Shown one piece after another: positions 7,422 through 15,088 of a stretch of DNA of 64,000 nucleotides; the first letter of the stretch is position 1, and each line of letters opens with the position of its first letter. The stretch is from Prauserella shujinwangii (GTDB lineage Bacteria; Actinomycetota; Actinomycetes; Mycobacteriales; Pseudonocardiaceae): the NCBI RefSeq assembly GCF_003001955.1, contig NZ_PVNH01000002.1, forward strand, positions 248,001-312,000, in the 5' to 3' direction. A program made the translations under genes and the position numbers. Below the pieces are notes generated by a model, which ran no database searches, was not told where the DNA came from, and saw only the letters and a program-made list of their open reading frames with translations.

Positions 7422-8645
7422 TTGTCAGGCGACTTCCTGCCCTTGCGAGGCGTCCGCGTTGCCGACTTCACCTGGGTCGGTGCCGGGCCGTTCATGACAA
7501 AGCCGTTGGCGGACCACGGTGCGGACGTGATCAAGATCGAGTCACGGGTGAAGACGGACGTGATCCGCGGCATGGCGCCGTTCGCGGAAGGTGAGCCCGG
7601 CGTCAACCGCAGCGGCTACTTCGCGAACCGCAACTCGAGCAAACGCTCCGTCTGTCTTGACCTCCGGAGCCCCGAGGGCCGCGAGCTCGCCCTGCGCCTC
7701 ATCAGCGTCAGCGACGTCGTCGCCAACAACTTCACACCGGGAACCATGGACCGGCTGGGCCTGGGTTACGAGTCGGCCAGGGCCGTCCGGCCCGACATCG
7801 TCTACCTCGACATGCCCATGCAGGGCAACACGGGACCGCACCGGGACCACCGTGGCTTCGGGCTCTCCATCGGCGCCGCCGGCGGACTGCTGGCCCAGAG
7901 CGGTTATCCCGACCGGCCGCCCGTCGGCACGGGCACGAACTACCCGGACCACGTTCCCAACCCGCTGCATGCGGCGATCGCGGTGCTCGTGGCGTTGCGA
8001 CGACGGCGCCGTACCGGGCACGGCCAGCACATCGAGCTGTCCCAGCTCGAGTCGACTCTCAACGCCATCGGTCCCGACCTGGTCGCCGCATCCGCCGGCC
8101 GTCCCGTCGGCAGACGCGGGAACGATGACGACCTGGCCGCTCCGCACGGCGTGTTCCCCTGCGCAGGCGAGGACCGATGGTGTGCCATCGCCGTGGTCAC
8201 CGACGAGCACTGGCACGGACTGGTCACCGCACTGGGCCGACCGAGCTGGGCCGACGACCCCGCCCTCACCTCAGCCGGAGGCCGACGAGCCGCGTCCGCG
8301 CGACTCAGCGAATCACTGCGGCAGACGGTGCTCGACTGGGACGCCGAGAAGCTCGCCGACACGCTCGCCGAGGCCGGCGTTCCCGCTGCGCTCGTCGCCG
8401 ATGCCGCATACCTCTTGTACAGCGATCCCCAACTGGCCGCACGCGGTCACTGGGTTTCCTTGCGGCACCCGGAGATGGGTGCGTGCGTCTACGACGGCAT
8501 CCCGTATCGCCTCTCACGCACTCCCGGGTCGCTTCGCTCGCCGGCCCCGCTGCTCGGGGCCGACACCCGCGCCGTCTGCACGGAACTGCTCGGCGTGGCC
8601 GACACCGAGTACGACCGCCTCGCCGAACAGGGAGTCGTAGGCTGA
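7422..8645 (+). CDS. CaiB/BaiF-family CoA-transferase, catalytic subunit candidate (BbsF-like)
   Basis: A 407-residue family III CoA-transferase, which moves CoA from an acyl-CoA donor to a carboxylic acid through an enzyme aspartyl anhydride. The N-terminus (RVADFTWVGAGP) and ADVIKIE are typical. The catalytic aspartate is Asp176 in NYPDHVPNP, just before the LHAAIAVLVAL helix. The TTG at 7422 is preceded by AGGAGG at 7412-7417, and no nearer ATG or GTG fits. It begins a rightward operon with hydratase, Zn-ribbon protein, thiolase and two SDRs. A second CaiB protein at 12373-13554 lacks the Asp, suggesting a heteromeric enzyme as in benzylsuccinate CoA-transferase BbsEF. Confidence 0.88.
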   Translation: MSGDFLPLRGVRVADFTWVGAGPFMTKPLADHGADVIKIESRVKTDVIRGMAPFAEGEPGVNRSGYFANRNSSKRSVCLDLRSPEGRELALRLISVSDVVANNFTPGTMDRLGLGYESARAVRPDIVYLDMPMQGNTGPHRDHRGFGLSIGAAGGLLAQSGYPDRPPVGTGTNYPDHVPNPLHAAIAVLVALRRRRRTGHGQHIELSQLESTLNAIGPDLVAASAGRPVGRRGNDDDLAAPHGVFPCAGEDRWCAIAVVTDEHWHGLVTALGRPSWADDPALTSAGGRRAASARLSESLRQTVLDWDAEKLADTLAEAGVPAALVADAAYLLYSDPQLAARGHWVSLRHPEMGACVYDGIPYRLSRTPGSLRSPAPLLGADTRAVCTELLGVADTEYDRLAEQGVVG

Positions 8646-8646
8646 C

Positions 8647-9450
8647 ATGACCATCGACTGCGAGATCGACGACCGCACGTTGCTCATTCGGATCAACCGT
8701 CCCGAAGCGCTCAACGCACTCGACGTCGCCTCCATGCGTGGGCTCAACGAGGCCCTGCGGCGCTTCCGGGATGATCCCCACCTGCTCGTGGCCGTGCTGA
8801 CCGGCAGTGGGGACCGCGCGTTCTGCACCGGCGCCGACCTGAAGCGCACGACGCCGGCCTCGGGATCGTTCGCCAGTTCCTATTTCGCGCCGCACGAGGA
8901 GAGCATCGGCGACGGCATGTACGTCCGGGCCATCACTCTCAGTGAGCTGCGTATTCCCAAGCCCCTCATCGCGGCGGTGAACGGCCACGCACTCGGCGCG
9001 GGCCTGGAACTCGCGCTCGACTGCGATCTGCGGATCGCCAGCCGGAACGCGACCTTCGGCCTTCCGGAGGCCCGCTGGGCGAGCGTGCCCGCCGTGGGCG
9101 GGGTTTCGAACCTGCTGCGATCCATCCCGCGTGCGGTCGCGATGAAGATGATCCTGACCGGAGACCGCATCGACGCGCGGGAGGCACACCGAGTCGGCCT
9201 GGTGAGTGACGTCGTGCCACCCGGCGAGCTCGTGGAAACAGCGCTCGCCCTCGCCCGGCGCCTGTGCGCCAACGGTCCGCTCGCCGTCATGAGCCTCAAG
9301 ACACTCGCGATGCGCACCGGTGACCTCCCGCTGAGTCAGTCCATCGCCATGGAGCAACTGCTGTGGGGTGTGCTCAGGGACACCGAGGACCGGATCGAGG
9401 GCAGGGCCGCGTTCACGGACCGGCGGACACCCCACTACCACGGCCGATGA
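8647..9450 (+). CDS. enoyl-CoA hydratase/isomerase (BbsH-like position)
   Basis: A 267-residue crotonase-fold enzyme. Both catalytic glutamates of classical hydratases are present, one in GAGLELALDCD and one in FGLPEARW, with the oxyanion-hole HALGAG segment. It should hydrate a 2-enoyl-CoA to a 3-hydroxyacyl-CoA. The ATG starts one base after the CoA-transferase stop codon. In bbs-type pathways the equivalent step hydrates phenylitaconyl-CoA; here the acyl chain is unknown. Confidence 0.9.
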   Translation: MTIDCEIDDRTLLIRINRPEALNALDVASMRGLNEALRRFRDDPHLLVAVLTGSGDRAFCTGADLKRTTPASGSFASSYFAPHEESIGDGMYVRAITLSELRIPKPLIAAVNGHALGAGLELALDCDLRIASRNATFGLPEARWASVPAVGGVSNLLRSIPRAVAMKMILTGDRIDAREAHRVGLVSDVVPPGELVETALALARRLCANGPLAVMSLKTLAMRTGDLPLSQSIAMEQLLWGVLRDTEDRIEGRAAFTDRRTPHYHGR

Positions 9451-9468
9451 GAACGGACGGAGACAACC

Positions 9469-9873
9469 ATGACCAGCCCACTACGCGTGATCGGCGCAGA
9501 CCGGGTCGACATCGAGGGCGACCAGGTGTCCTTGCTGATCACCCGGTGCCTGGACTGTGCGAGCAGCTGGTTCCCCGCTCGGGAACAGTGCTCGCGGTGT
9601 GGCGGCACGAGAGTCGATGGAGACCGGATCAGCGGGCAGGGAACGGTCTACGCATCGACAACTGTCCACATCGGCGCCGGTGCGTTTCCCACGCCGTACG
9701 CGCTGTCCTATGTCGACGTCGAAGACATACGTCTGCTCGCCCACACGCGTTCCGTTCGGCCACTCGCCCCAGGTACTCCGGTCGTCCTCGTACTCGGTGA
9801 GGTCGGCGCGGACGGCACCGGCGCGTTGTGGTCGTACGTCGCGGTGCCCCGTACCGATGGAGAAGTCGCATGA
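9469..9873 (+). CDS. DUF35 Zn-ribbon/OB-fold protein, thiolase partner (BbsA-like)
   Basis: A 134-residue protein with an N-terminal zinc ribbon (Cys27, Cys30, Cys41, Cys44; CLDC...CSRC) followed by an OB-fold acyl-CoA-binding domain (GQGTVYASTTVH core). Proteins of this family bind thiolases or SCP2-type retro-aldolases and stabilise or open their active sites, as in BbsA-BbsB and the Ltp2-ChsH2 complex. The gene overlaps the thiolase start as ATGA, consistent with a tight complex. Confidence 0.9.
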   Translation: MTSPLRVIGADRVDIEGDQVSLLITRCLDCASSWFPAREQCSRCGGTRVDGDRISGQGTVYASTTVHIGAGAFPTPYALSYVDVEDIRLLAHTRSVRPLAPGTPVVLVLGEVGADGTGALWSYVAVPRTDGEVA

Positions 9874-11012
9874 GAGAGGTCCATATCGCCGGTGCCGCGG
9901 TACACCCGTTCGGCAAGAGCCGCGGGAAGACCGCGGCCGACCTCGGGTACGACGCCGTCACACGGCTCCTGACGACAACCAGCATCGGGCCCGACCTGAT
10001 CGACGTCGGCTACTGCGGCTCCAGCTACGGCGGCTCCCTCCTCGCGCAGCGCGTGCTGCAACGCGTGGGTGTCTCCGGTCAACCCGTGTACACCGTCGAG
10101 AACGCCTGTGCGAGCGGCGCGTCCGCCCTGCACCTGGCATGGCAGGCGGTCGCCTCCGGAGCCGCCGACTGCGCTGTCGCGTTCGGCACCGAGAACCTGT
10201 CGGGGTTCGGCGGTGGCGCCCTGCCGCTGACCACGAACGACATCGAGATCGAACTTGGCCTCGTCATGCCTGCCGCCTACGCGATGCGAGCGCAACGGCA
10301 CCTGCACGATTTCGGCGCGACCGAGGCGGACCTCACGATGGTGTCGATCAAGAACCGGCGCAACGGCGCGGCGAATCCGCGGGCGCACTTCCAGGCGGAG
10401 GTCAGTGCCGACCAGGTCGAGAACTCGCGGCCGGTGGCGGATCCGCTCCGCCTTCTGCACTGCTGCCCCAACAGCGACGGTGCCGCGGCGGTGTTGGTCT
10501 GCTCCAGCGACCTGGCGAGGGAGATCGGCACGCCCACCGTGCGGATACGTGCCAGCGTTGTCCGGTCCGGCCGGTTCCACACGTCGTACCGCGACATGAC
10601 ATGGCCGGACATCACGGCTCGCACCGCGGAAGCCGCCTACGAGATGGCGGGCGTACGTCCCAGCGATCTCGACCTCGTCGAACTCCACGACGCGTTCAGC
10701 ATCGCCGAGCTGCTCCACGCCGAGGCGCTCGGCATCGCCGCCAGGGGCAAGGCCCACCGCGCCATCGCCGACGGGGAGTTCGATCGGGACGGCAGGGTCG
10801 CCGTCAGCCCCAGCGGTGGGCTGCTCTCCCGGGGCCATCCGGTCGGGGCGACGGGTGTCGTCCAGGTGTGCGAGACCTACTGGCAGCTCACCGGGCAAGC
10901 GGGCCGGCTGCAGGTACCGGCCGCATCGGTCGGCTTGACGCACGTCACCGGCGGGGGCATCTACGGCGTCGACAACGGTGCCTGCGCCGTCCACATTCTC
11001 ACCTCAGACTGA
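9870..11012 (+). CDS. SCP2-type thiolase/retro-aldolase (BbsB-like)
   Basis: A 380-residue thiolase-fold enzyme. The nucleophile is Cys80 in ENACASGAS, His273 lies in ELHDAFS and His323 in SRGHPVGATG. The second cysteine of biosynthetic/degradative thiolases (CxGGG) is replaced by Val359-Thr in VTGGG. That pattern is shared with SCPx/Ltp-like thiolases and retro-aldolases that need a DUF35 partner. It would cleave a 3-oxoacyl-CoA (or a beta-hydroxyacyl-CoA) to two CoA products. The ATG at 9870 overlaps the DUF35 gene stop. Confidence 0.88.
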   Translation: MREVHIAGAAVHPFGKSRGKTAADLGYDAVTRLLTTTSIGPDLIDVGYCGSSYGGSLLAQRVLQRVGVSGQPVYTVENACASGASALHLAWQAVASGAADCAVAFGTENLSGFGGGALPLTTNDIEIELGLVMPAAYAMRAQRHLHDFGATEADLTMVSIKNRRNGAANPRAHFQAEVSADQVENSRPVADPLRLLHCCPNSDGAAAVLVCSSDLAREIGTPTVRIRASVVRSGRFHTSYRDMTWPDITARTAEAAYEMAGVRPSDLDLVELHDAFSIAELLHAEALGIAARGKAHRAIADGEFDRDGRVAVSPSGGLLSRGHPVGATGVVQVCETYWQLTGQAGRLQVPAASVGLTHVTGGGIYGVDNGACAVHILTSD

Positions 11013-11023
11013 AGGACCGACAC

Positions 11024-11599
11024 ATGGCAGATGCGGTAGGGCGGGTCGTCGTGACCCCGGAGGGCAGTGTCACGGGGGCGGCCATCCGCGCTCGTCTGCG
11101 GGCCCAGGGGTGGGCGGTGGAAGCAGCGGCCAGCCGTGACCCGGACGCGCTCGTCTTCGACCCCGGGCTCCTCGACGACCCACCGGTGGTCCCACCGAAC
11201 CGGGTGGTGGACGAGTTCCTGGCGGAGTCTCAGCGGCACCACATGTCGCGCATCGTCGTCGTGAGCACACGCGACCAACTCGGCTGGTCGACGAGGCCGG
11301 AGCTCGCCGCTGCGGGCGGCGCGCTCGTTTCCGCCGCCCGCAGCCTGGCTCTCCGGCTCGCGCCGAAGGGAACAACCGTGAACGTGGTCGCGGCCTTCCC
11401 GCCGAGATCCAGCGCGTTGCGGGATGAGCGCACCTCGGACGCGTCCGCCGAACCGTCCGAACTCACGCCGGAGCCCGTCACCGCCGAGGACGTCGCGAAC
11501 GTCGTGGCGTTCTTCCTGCACCCGCGCAGTCACTACATCACCGGACAGGTTCTCTACTGCTGTGGCGGCACGAGCCTGCTCTCCAGTCTCTCCGTGTGA
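11024..11599 (+). CDS. degenerate short-chain dehydrogenase, non-catalytic subunit candidate (BbsC-like)
   Basis: A 191-residue SDR homologue, about 60 residues shorter than the family norm. The glycine-rich TGxxxGxG motif is replaced by TPEGSVTG, the NNAG motif is missing, and the YxxxK position reads as an Ala/Gly-rich segment with no Tyr or Lys. The C-terminal part (GQVLYCCGGTSL) closely parallels the tail of the adjacent intact SDR (GQVLYVCGGKSL). It cannot bind NAD or catalyse in the usual way. A catalytically dead SDR paired with an active one is the known architecture of BbsCD, the hydroxyacyl-CoA dehydrogenase of benzylsuccinate beta-oxidation. Confidence 0.8.
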   Translation: MADAVGRVVVTPEGSVTGAAIRARLRAQGWAVEAAASRDPDALVFDPGLLDDPPVVPPNRVVDEFLAESQRHHMSRIVVVSTRDQLGWSTRPELAAAGGALVSAARSLALRLAPKGTTVNVVAAFPPRSSALRDERTSDASAEPSELTPEPVTAEDVANVVAFFLHPRSHYITGQVLYCCGGTSLLSSLSV

Positions 11600-11612
11600 G
11601 AAGGGGCCAGTC

Positions 11613-12371
11613 ATGCATCATCTGGACGGCAAGGTCTGTGTCGTGACCGGAGCGGGTAGCGGAATCGGGCTCGCGATCGCCGGGGAACTCGCGAACAGCG
11701 GTGCGAGCGTGGTCGTGAGCGATCTCGTACTGGAGCGAGCCGAACAGGCCGCCAAGAGCATCGCGGCGCGGGGAGGGACCGCTGTCGCACTGCCGGTCGA
11801 TGTCGCTTCCCGCTCGGCTGTGGACGATCTGTTCGCCGAGACCGAGTCGGCGCTCGGTCCGGTCGACGTACTGGTCAACAACGCGGGAATCAGCATCGAT
11901 CGCGGAGTCCGCCGGATCACCGACGAGGAATGGCAGCGGACGCTGGACATCAACCTCACCGGTGTCTTCCTGTGCGCGCAGGCCGCGGCACGGTCGATGG
12001 TGCCCCGGCGCCAAGGACGCATCATCAACATCGCGTCCCGGGCGTGGCTGGGCTGGTTCGGGCAGTTGGCCTACGCCTCGTCGAAGGGTGGCGTCGTGTC
12101 GGCGACCCGATCCCTCGCGATCGAGCTGGCCAGGTACGGCGTCACCGTCAACTGCCTGGCGCCGGGTCTGATCGACACTCCGCTGCTCCGCGCGGAACCG
12201 CCCGAAGTCATGCAGCGGCTGATGGCCGCACAGCCCACCGGAACCTTGGGGTCACCGGACGACGTCGCGTGGGCGGCCCGCTTCTTCGCCTCTCCCGCCA
12301 GTGCGGCGGTGACCGGACAGGTGCTCTACGTGTGCGGAGGGAAGAGCCTCTACGCCCGCCCCGCCCGGTGA
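11613..12371 (+). CDS. short-chain dehydrogenase/reductase, 3-hydroxyacyl-CoA dehydrogenase candidate (BbsD-like)
   Basis: A 252-residue classical SDR with TGAGSGIG at 12-19, NNAG at 89-92 and the catalytic set Asn114, Ser142, Tyr154, Lys158 (YASSK). The ATG at 11613 is the start that directly precedes the SDR core (GKVCVVTGAG). It is the last gene of the rightward operon, and its stop is one base from the stop of the convergent second CaiB gene. It is expected to oxidise a 3-hydroxyacyl-CoA with NAD+, probably as a heteromer with the preceding degenerate SDR. Confidence 0.9.
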   Translation: MHHLDGKVCVVTGAGSGIGLAIAGELANSGASVVVSDLVLERAEQAAKSIAARGGTAVALPVDVASRSAVDDLFAETESALGPVDVLVNNAGISIDRGVRRITDEEWQRTLDINLTGVFLCAQAAARSMVPRRQGRIINIASRAWLGWFGQLAYASSKGGVVSATRSLAIELARYGVTVNCLAPGLIDTPLLRAEPPEVMQRLMAAQPTGTLGSPDDVAWAARFFASPASAAVTGQVLYVCGGKSLYARPAR

Positions 12372-12372
12372 G

Positions 12373-13554
12373 CTAGCCGAGGTCCCCGAGGCGGGGCGGC
12401 CCGCCTCGGGGACCGACGTCGAGTCCGGCGAAGCGGTAGGGCGGCCCGGGAAAGAGGATGGAATCGCCGTCCACCTCGATCGGCCGGAAGAAGCCACGTT
12501 CGGTGAGCTGAGGATTGTCCAGCAGATCCTCCGGAGTGGACACCGGGGCGATGCTCACCCCGTACCGCTGCCCCGCCTCGTAGAGTTCCCGCTTGCCCAG
12601 GCCGGCGGCGAACCCCTCGAACAGCTCGCGGAACACCGCCACGGCCTGCGCGGTCCGCCGCCACCGGAAATCGGACCATCGCGGGTCACGCAGCTCGCTC
12701 GCGGCCGTGACTCCCTCGGCCTCGAGCCACGTGACGAGGCCATCCCAGCCGAGTGGCCGGCCGCCGAGTCCGCATACCAGGTACACCCAACCGTCCCGGC
12801 AGGTGAACAGACCGGTACCCGCCTCCGTGGGCGCGTTGCCAACCCGGCGGCGCACCACGCCTTCGAGATCGACGTACTGAACGGCGTTCTCGAGCGAATG
12901 CGCCACCGATTCCTGCGCGGATACGTCGACCACCTGGCCGAGGCCGGTCTCATCCCGGACGAGCAGGGCGAGGAGCACACCGACCACGGCATGCAGTGAG
13001 GTCGCCACGGAACTCTGCGGTGGGGCCGGCCGCACCGGCTCCCGATCGGGGTCTCCCGCGAGCGAGAGCAGACCACCGGCCGCCAGCACGGTGAGGTCCG
13101 TCGCCGGCCGGTTCGCATACGGTCCGTCCAGGCCGAACGGGCTCATGGCGAGGTGGATCAACCGCGGCTGCCCGCGCAGCACCTCCGGCCCCAGCCCTCG
13201 CTCGGCCAGCGCCTCGGGTCCCTCGCTGGTCAGCAGAATGTCAGTGCCGCCGAGCATGGCGAGGAGCCGGTTCCGGTAGTCCGGGTCGGCCGGATCCAGG
13301 ACCACGCTCCGCTTCCCCGCCTCGGTGAAGGCGAACGTGGCGCTGGTGCCGCCCGGCAGAAGCGGGCCGGCCGTTCGCTCCGGAACCCCTTCCGGGTTCT
13401 CGATCCGGGTGACGATCGCTCCGAGATCCGAGAGCAACCTGCCCGCGTACGCTCCCAGCCAGTTCGTCGCGTCGAGGACGTGGATATCAGCGAGCGGTAG
13501 CTCTTCACGGGCCGACCGGCCAGCCTGACCCACTGCCGACAAGGATTCGTACAT
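12373..13554 (-). CDS. CaiB/BaiF-family CoA-transferase lacking the catalytic Asp (BbsE-like subunit)
   Basis: A 393-residue family III CoA-transferase homologue. Aligning the helix SLHAVVGVLLAL with LHAAIAVLVAL of the other CaiB protein places Ser181 where the partner has catalytic Asp176, so it should be inactive alone. The ATG at 13554 has a TAGCAT box seven bases upstream (13562-13567), pointing to a leaderless transcript. It faces the SDR operon and shares a promoter region with the divergent IclR gene. I infer it forms a heteromer with the 7422 protein. Alternatively it could use another residue or act on a different substrate. Confidence 0.85.
   Translation of the reverse strand: MYESLSAVGQAGRSAREELPLADIHVLDATNWLGAYAGRLLSDLGAIVTRIENPEGVPERTAGPLLPGGTSATFAFTEAGKRSVVLDPADPDYRNRLLAMLGGTDILLTSEGPEALAERGLGPEVLRGQPRLIHLAMSPFGLDGPYANRPATDLTVLAAGGLLSLAGDPDREPVRPAPPQSSVATSLHAVVGVLLALLVRDETGLGQVVDVSAQESVAHSLENAVQYVDLEGVVRRRVGNAPTEAGTGLFTCRDGWVYLVCGLGGRPLGWDGLVTWLEAEGVTAASELRDPRWSDFRWRRTAQAVAVFRELFEGFAAGLGKRELYEAGQRYGVSIAPVSTPEDLLDNPQLTERGFFRPIEVDGDSILFPGPPYRFAGLDVGPRGGPPRLGDLG
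12382..12413. terminator. bidirectional hairpin inside the 3' end of the second CaiB gene
   Basis: A perfect 14-bp stem (12382-12395 with 12400-12413) closes the 4-base loop GCGG. It starts 11 bases after the SDR stop and lies wholly in the last codons of the convergent CaiB gene. It can serve as terminator for the rightward operon while encoding the PRGGPPRLG tail of the other protein. Confidence 0.7.
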
Positions 13555-13636
13555 GCGGATTATGCTACGTGTTTTCGATGTGGAAGGCCAGGCCTGGTCG
13601 GGGAATCCTCCGCCCGGCTGGACTACCCTGACCCTC
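13555..13636. promoter_or_regulatory. divergent leaderless promoters of CaiB2 and iclR
   Basis: The 82-base gap has a TAGCAT -10 box for the leftward gene (13562-13567, seven bases before ATG) and a TACCCT -10 box for the rightward regulator (13624-13629, seven bases before GTG). The sequence ACGTGTTTTCGATG resembles part of the 7373-7410 dyad (ACGTAGTATGTTTCGAG), hinting at a shared regulator. Confidence 0.5.
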
Positions 13637-14461
13637 GTGAACCCCGCACGGCTTGATCGGGCCTTCGCTGTGCTCGGCTACCTCGCCAACCACCACGATG
13701 GCCGCAGCGTCAAACACCTCAGCGACGATCTGGGGCTGCCGATGAGCAGCACACACGACCTGCTCCAGGCACTCCTCGAACTGGGCGCCGTCCGGCTTGT
13801 CGGCCAGCGCAGCTACGCGCTGGGCCCGAGATCGATCGGGCTGGCATTGTCGATTGTGGATTCGGTGAAGCTGCGTCAGGTCGCACGTCCGTACCTGATC
13901 GAGCTCTGCGAGGAGGTCAACGAGAACACCTACCTCGCCGTGCGCAGCGGCGACGAGGTCGTGTACGCGGATCGATACGAGGCTTCCCAGCTGCTGTCGG
14001 TCGTGATCCAGCTCGGCGGGGGGCGGCCGCTGCACGCCTCCGCGGTCGGCAAGCTGATCGCCGCGTTCGATCCCGAGCTCCAGAGCGCGACGCTGACCGC
14101 CCCCCGACTCGAACCGTTGACCCCGTACACGCTGACGAACCGGGAGTTCCTCAGGGAGGAGTACGTCGCCATCCAGTCTCGCGCCTACAGCGTGAGCGAT
14201 GGAGAAAGCGTCGAGGGCATCATCGGACTGGCCACCCCGATCATGGACGCGAACGGAGCTGTGGTCGCGGCCGTGCACATCTCCGCGCCGCGGGGCCGGT
14301 TGTCCCCCGACAGGTGCCCGGTCGTGCTCACCCAGATGCTGCGGACAGGCGCCCGCATCTCCCGGCAACTCGGCGCCCCCGCCGAGGCGATGCCCCAGCC
14401 GGACCTCGACGAGGTGATCGCACTGGAGGAGAAGCGGCGGAAGGAGAAGAGCGTCCACTGA
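13637..14461 (+). CDS. IclR-family transcriptional regulator
   Basis: A 274-residue IclR protein with an N-terminal winged helix (RAFAVLGYLANHHDG...HLSDDLGLPMSSTHDLL) and a C-terminal effector-binding GAF-like domain (RPLHASAVGKLIAAF, EGIIGLATPIMD). Such proteins usually sense an aromatic or short carboxylic acid and control the adjacent catabolic operon. The GTG at 13637 is preferred over an upstream in-frame start because a TACCCT box lies seven bases before it and the extra residues are not family-like. It is the only regulator in the island and the natural candidate for the dyads at 3083, 7273-7410 and 13555-13636. Confidence 0.9.
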   Translation: MNPARLDRAFAVLGYLANHHDGRSVKHLSDDLGLPMSSTHDLLQALLELGAVRLVGQRSYALGPRSIGLALSIVDSVKLRQVARPYLIELCEEVNENTYLAVRSGDEVVYADRYEASQLLSVVIQLGGGRPLHASAVGKLIAAFDPELQSATLTAPRLEPLTPYTLTNREFLREEYVAIQSRAYSVSDGESVEGIIGLATPIMDANGAVVAAVHISAPRGRLSPDRCPVVLTQMLRTGARISRQLGAPAEAMPQPDLDEVIALEEKRRKEKSVH

Positions 14462-14490
14462 CCCTCCGCGGCACCGTGCGAGCCACCGCT

Positions 14491-14532
14491 CGTGAGCGTG
14501 CTTCGTGGTGACAACCACGTTGCTCACTCACG
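14491..14532. terminator. convergent hairpin with GTGAG/CTCAC base
   Basis: Outer CGTGAG (14491-14496) can pair with CTCACG (14527-14532), and inner CGTGGT (14504-14509) pairs with ACCACG (14514-14519). It lies between convergent genes and overlaps the stop codon of the leftward gene. It belongs to a recurrent hairpin type in this window (44933, 53129, 54333). Confidence 0.6.
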
Positions 14533-15010
14533 GTCGAGGATCCTCGGCGGCCACGTGCCTCGACCTGACCCGGAACACGGGGTACGCGGGCGCCACGCGC
14601 TCGAACTCGGCGATCGGCGCGTCCTTGTCCACGGGCAGGTGCGCCCTGGCGTTGGGCGCTCGCCGCAGGTAGGCCTTGAGCACGCGGGCCCGGTCCGCGG
14701 GCGCCACCTCGTCCAGGTGGACGTCCTCTCGCCGGCCGTGCCGGATCGTGACGTCACCGGCCGCGGCTCGCACGTTGCGCACCCAGTTCGCCCGCTCGCC
14801 CAGCATGGCGACGAGGTAGCGCTCGTTCTCGACGACGGCCATGACCAGCGGCACGGCGACGGTCCGGCCGGACCGCCTGCCGGGCACCTCGAGCTGGACG
14901 AGGCGATCCGGGGCGATCCCGCGGCCGTAGAGCGCGGCCGTCGCCCGGTCGAGAACGCGCGCCACCCGGTTGGGCCGCCCGCCACGGTAGAACCACGTCT
15001 TCAGGCCCAT
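14528..15010 (-). CDS. deazaflavin (F420)-type nitroreductase family protein
   Basis: A 160-residue split-barrel protein of the DUF385/Ddn family: WFYRGGRPNRVAR start, VPGRRSGRTVAVPLVMAVVENERYLVAMLG core, WVRNVRAAAGDVTIRHGRR. These bind F420 or act as quinone/nitro reductases in actinobacteria. The start at 15010 has GGAGG upstream. It is divergent from a TetR gene with three shared operators between them, so it is the likely regulated target. Confidence 0.88.
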   Translation of the reverse strand: MGLKTWFYRGGRPNRVARVLDRATAALYGRGIAPDRLVQLEVPGRRSGRTVAVPLVMAVVENERYLVAMLGERANWVRNVRAAAGDVTIRHGRREDVHLDEVAPADRARVLKAYLRRAPNARAHLPVDKDAPIAEFERVAPAYPVFRVRSRHVAAEDPRP

Positions 15011-15031
15011 CGCCACCTCCCACAGCTGGAC

Positions 15032-15078
15032 TGTACAACGTACATGTACACCGTACATTCGTTCCTGTACGGCGTACA
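15032..15078. promoter_or_regulatory. three copies of TGTAC-N3-GTACA operator
   Basis: Three 13-bp palindromes of form TGTAC-N3-GTACA lie at 15032-15044, 15045-15057 and 15066-15078. The first two are directly abutting. The third overlaps a TACAAT -10 box (15075-15080) that is eight bases before the tetR ATG. The array fills the tetR/nitroreductase intergenic region and is almost certainly the TetR operator. Confidence 0.85.
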
Positions 15079-15088
15079 ATCCGCAGGC

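Noticed and set aside
1-14461. Interpretation of the island as a mobile element
   Set aside because: No integrase, transposase, tRNA or att-like repeats are visible, and codon use is like the rest of the window.
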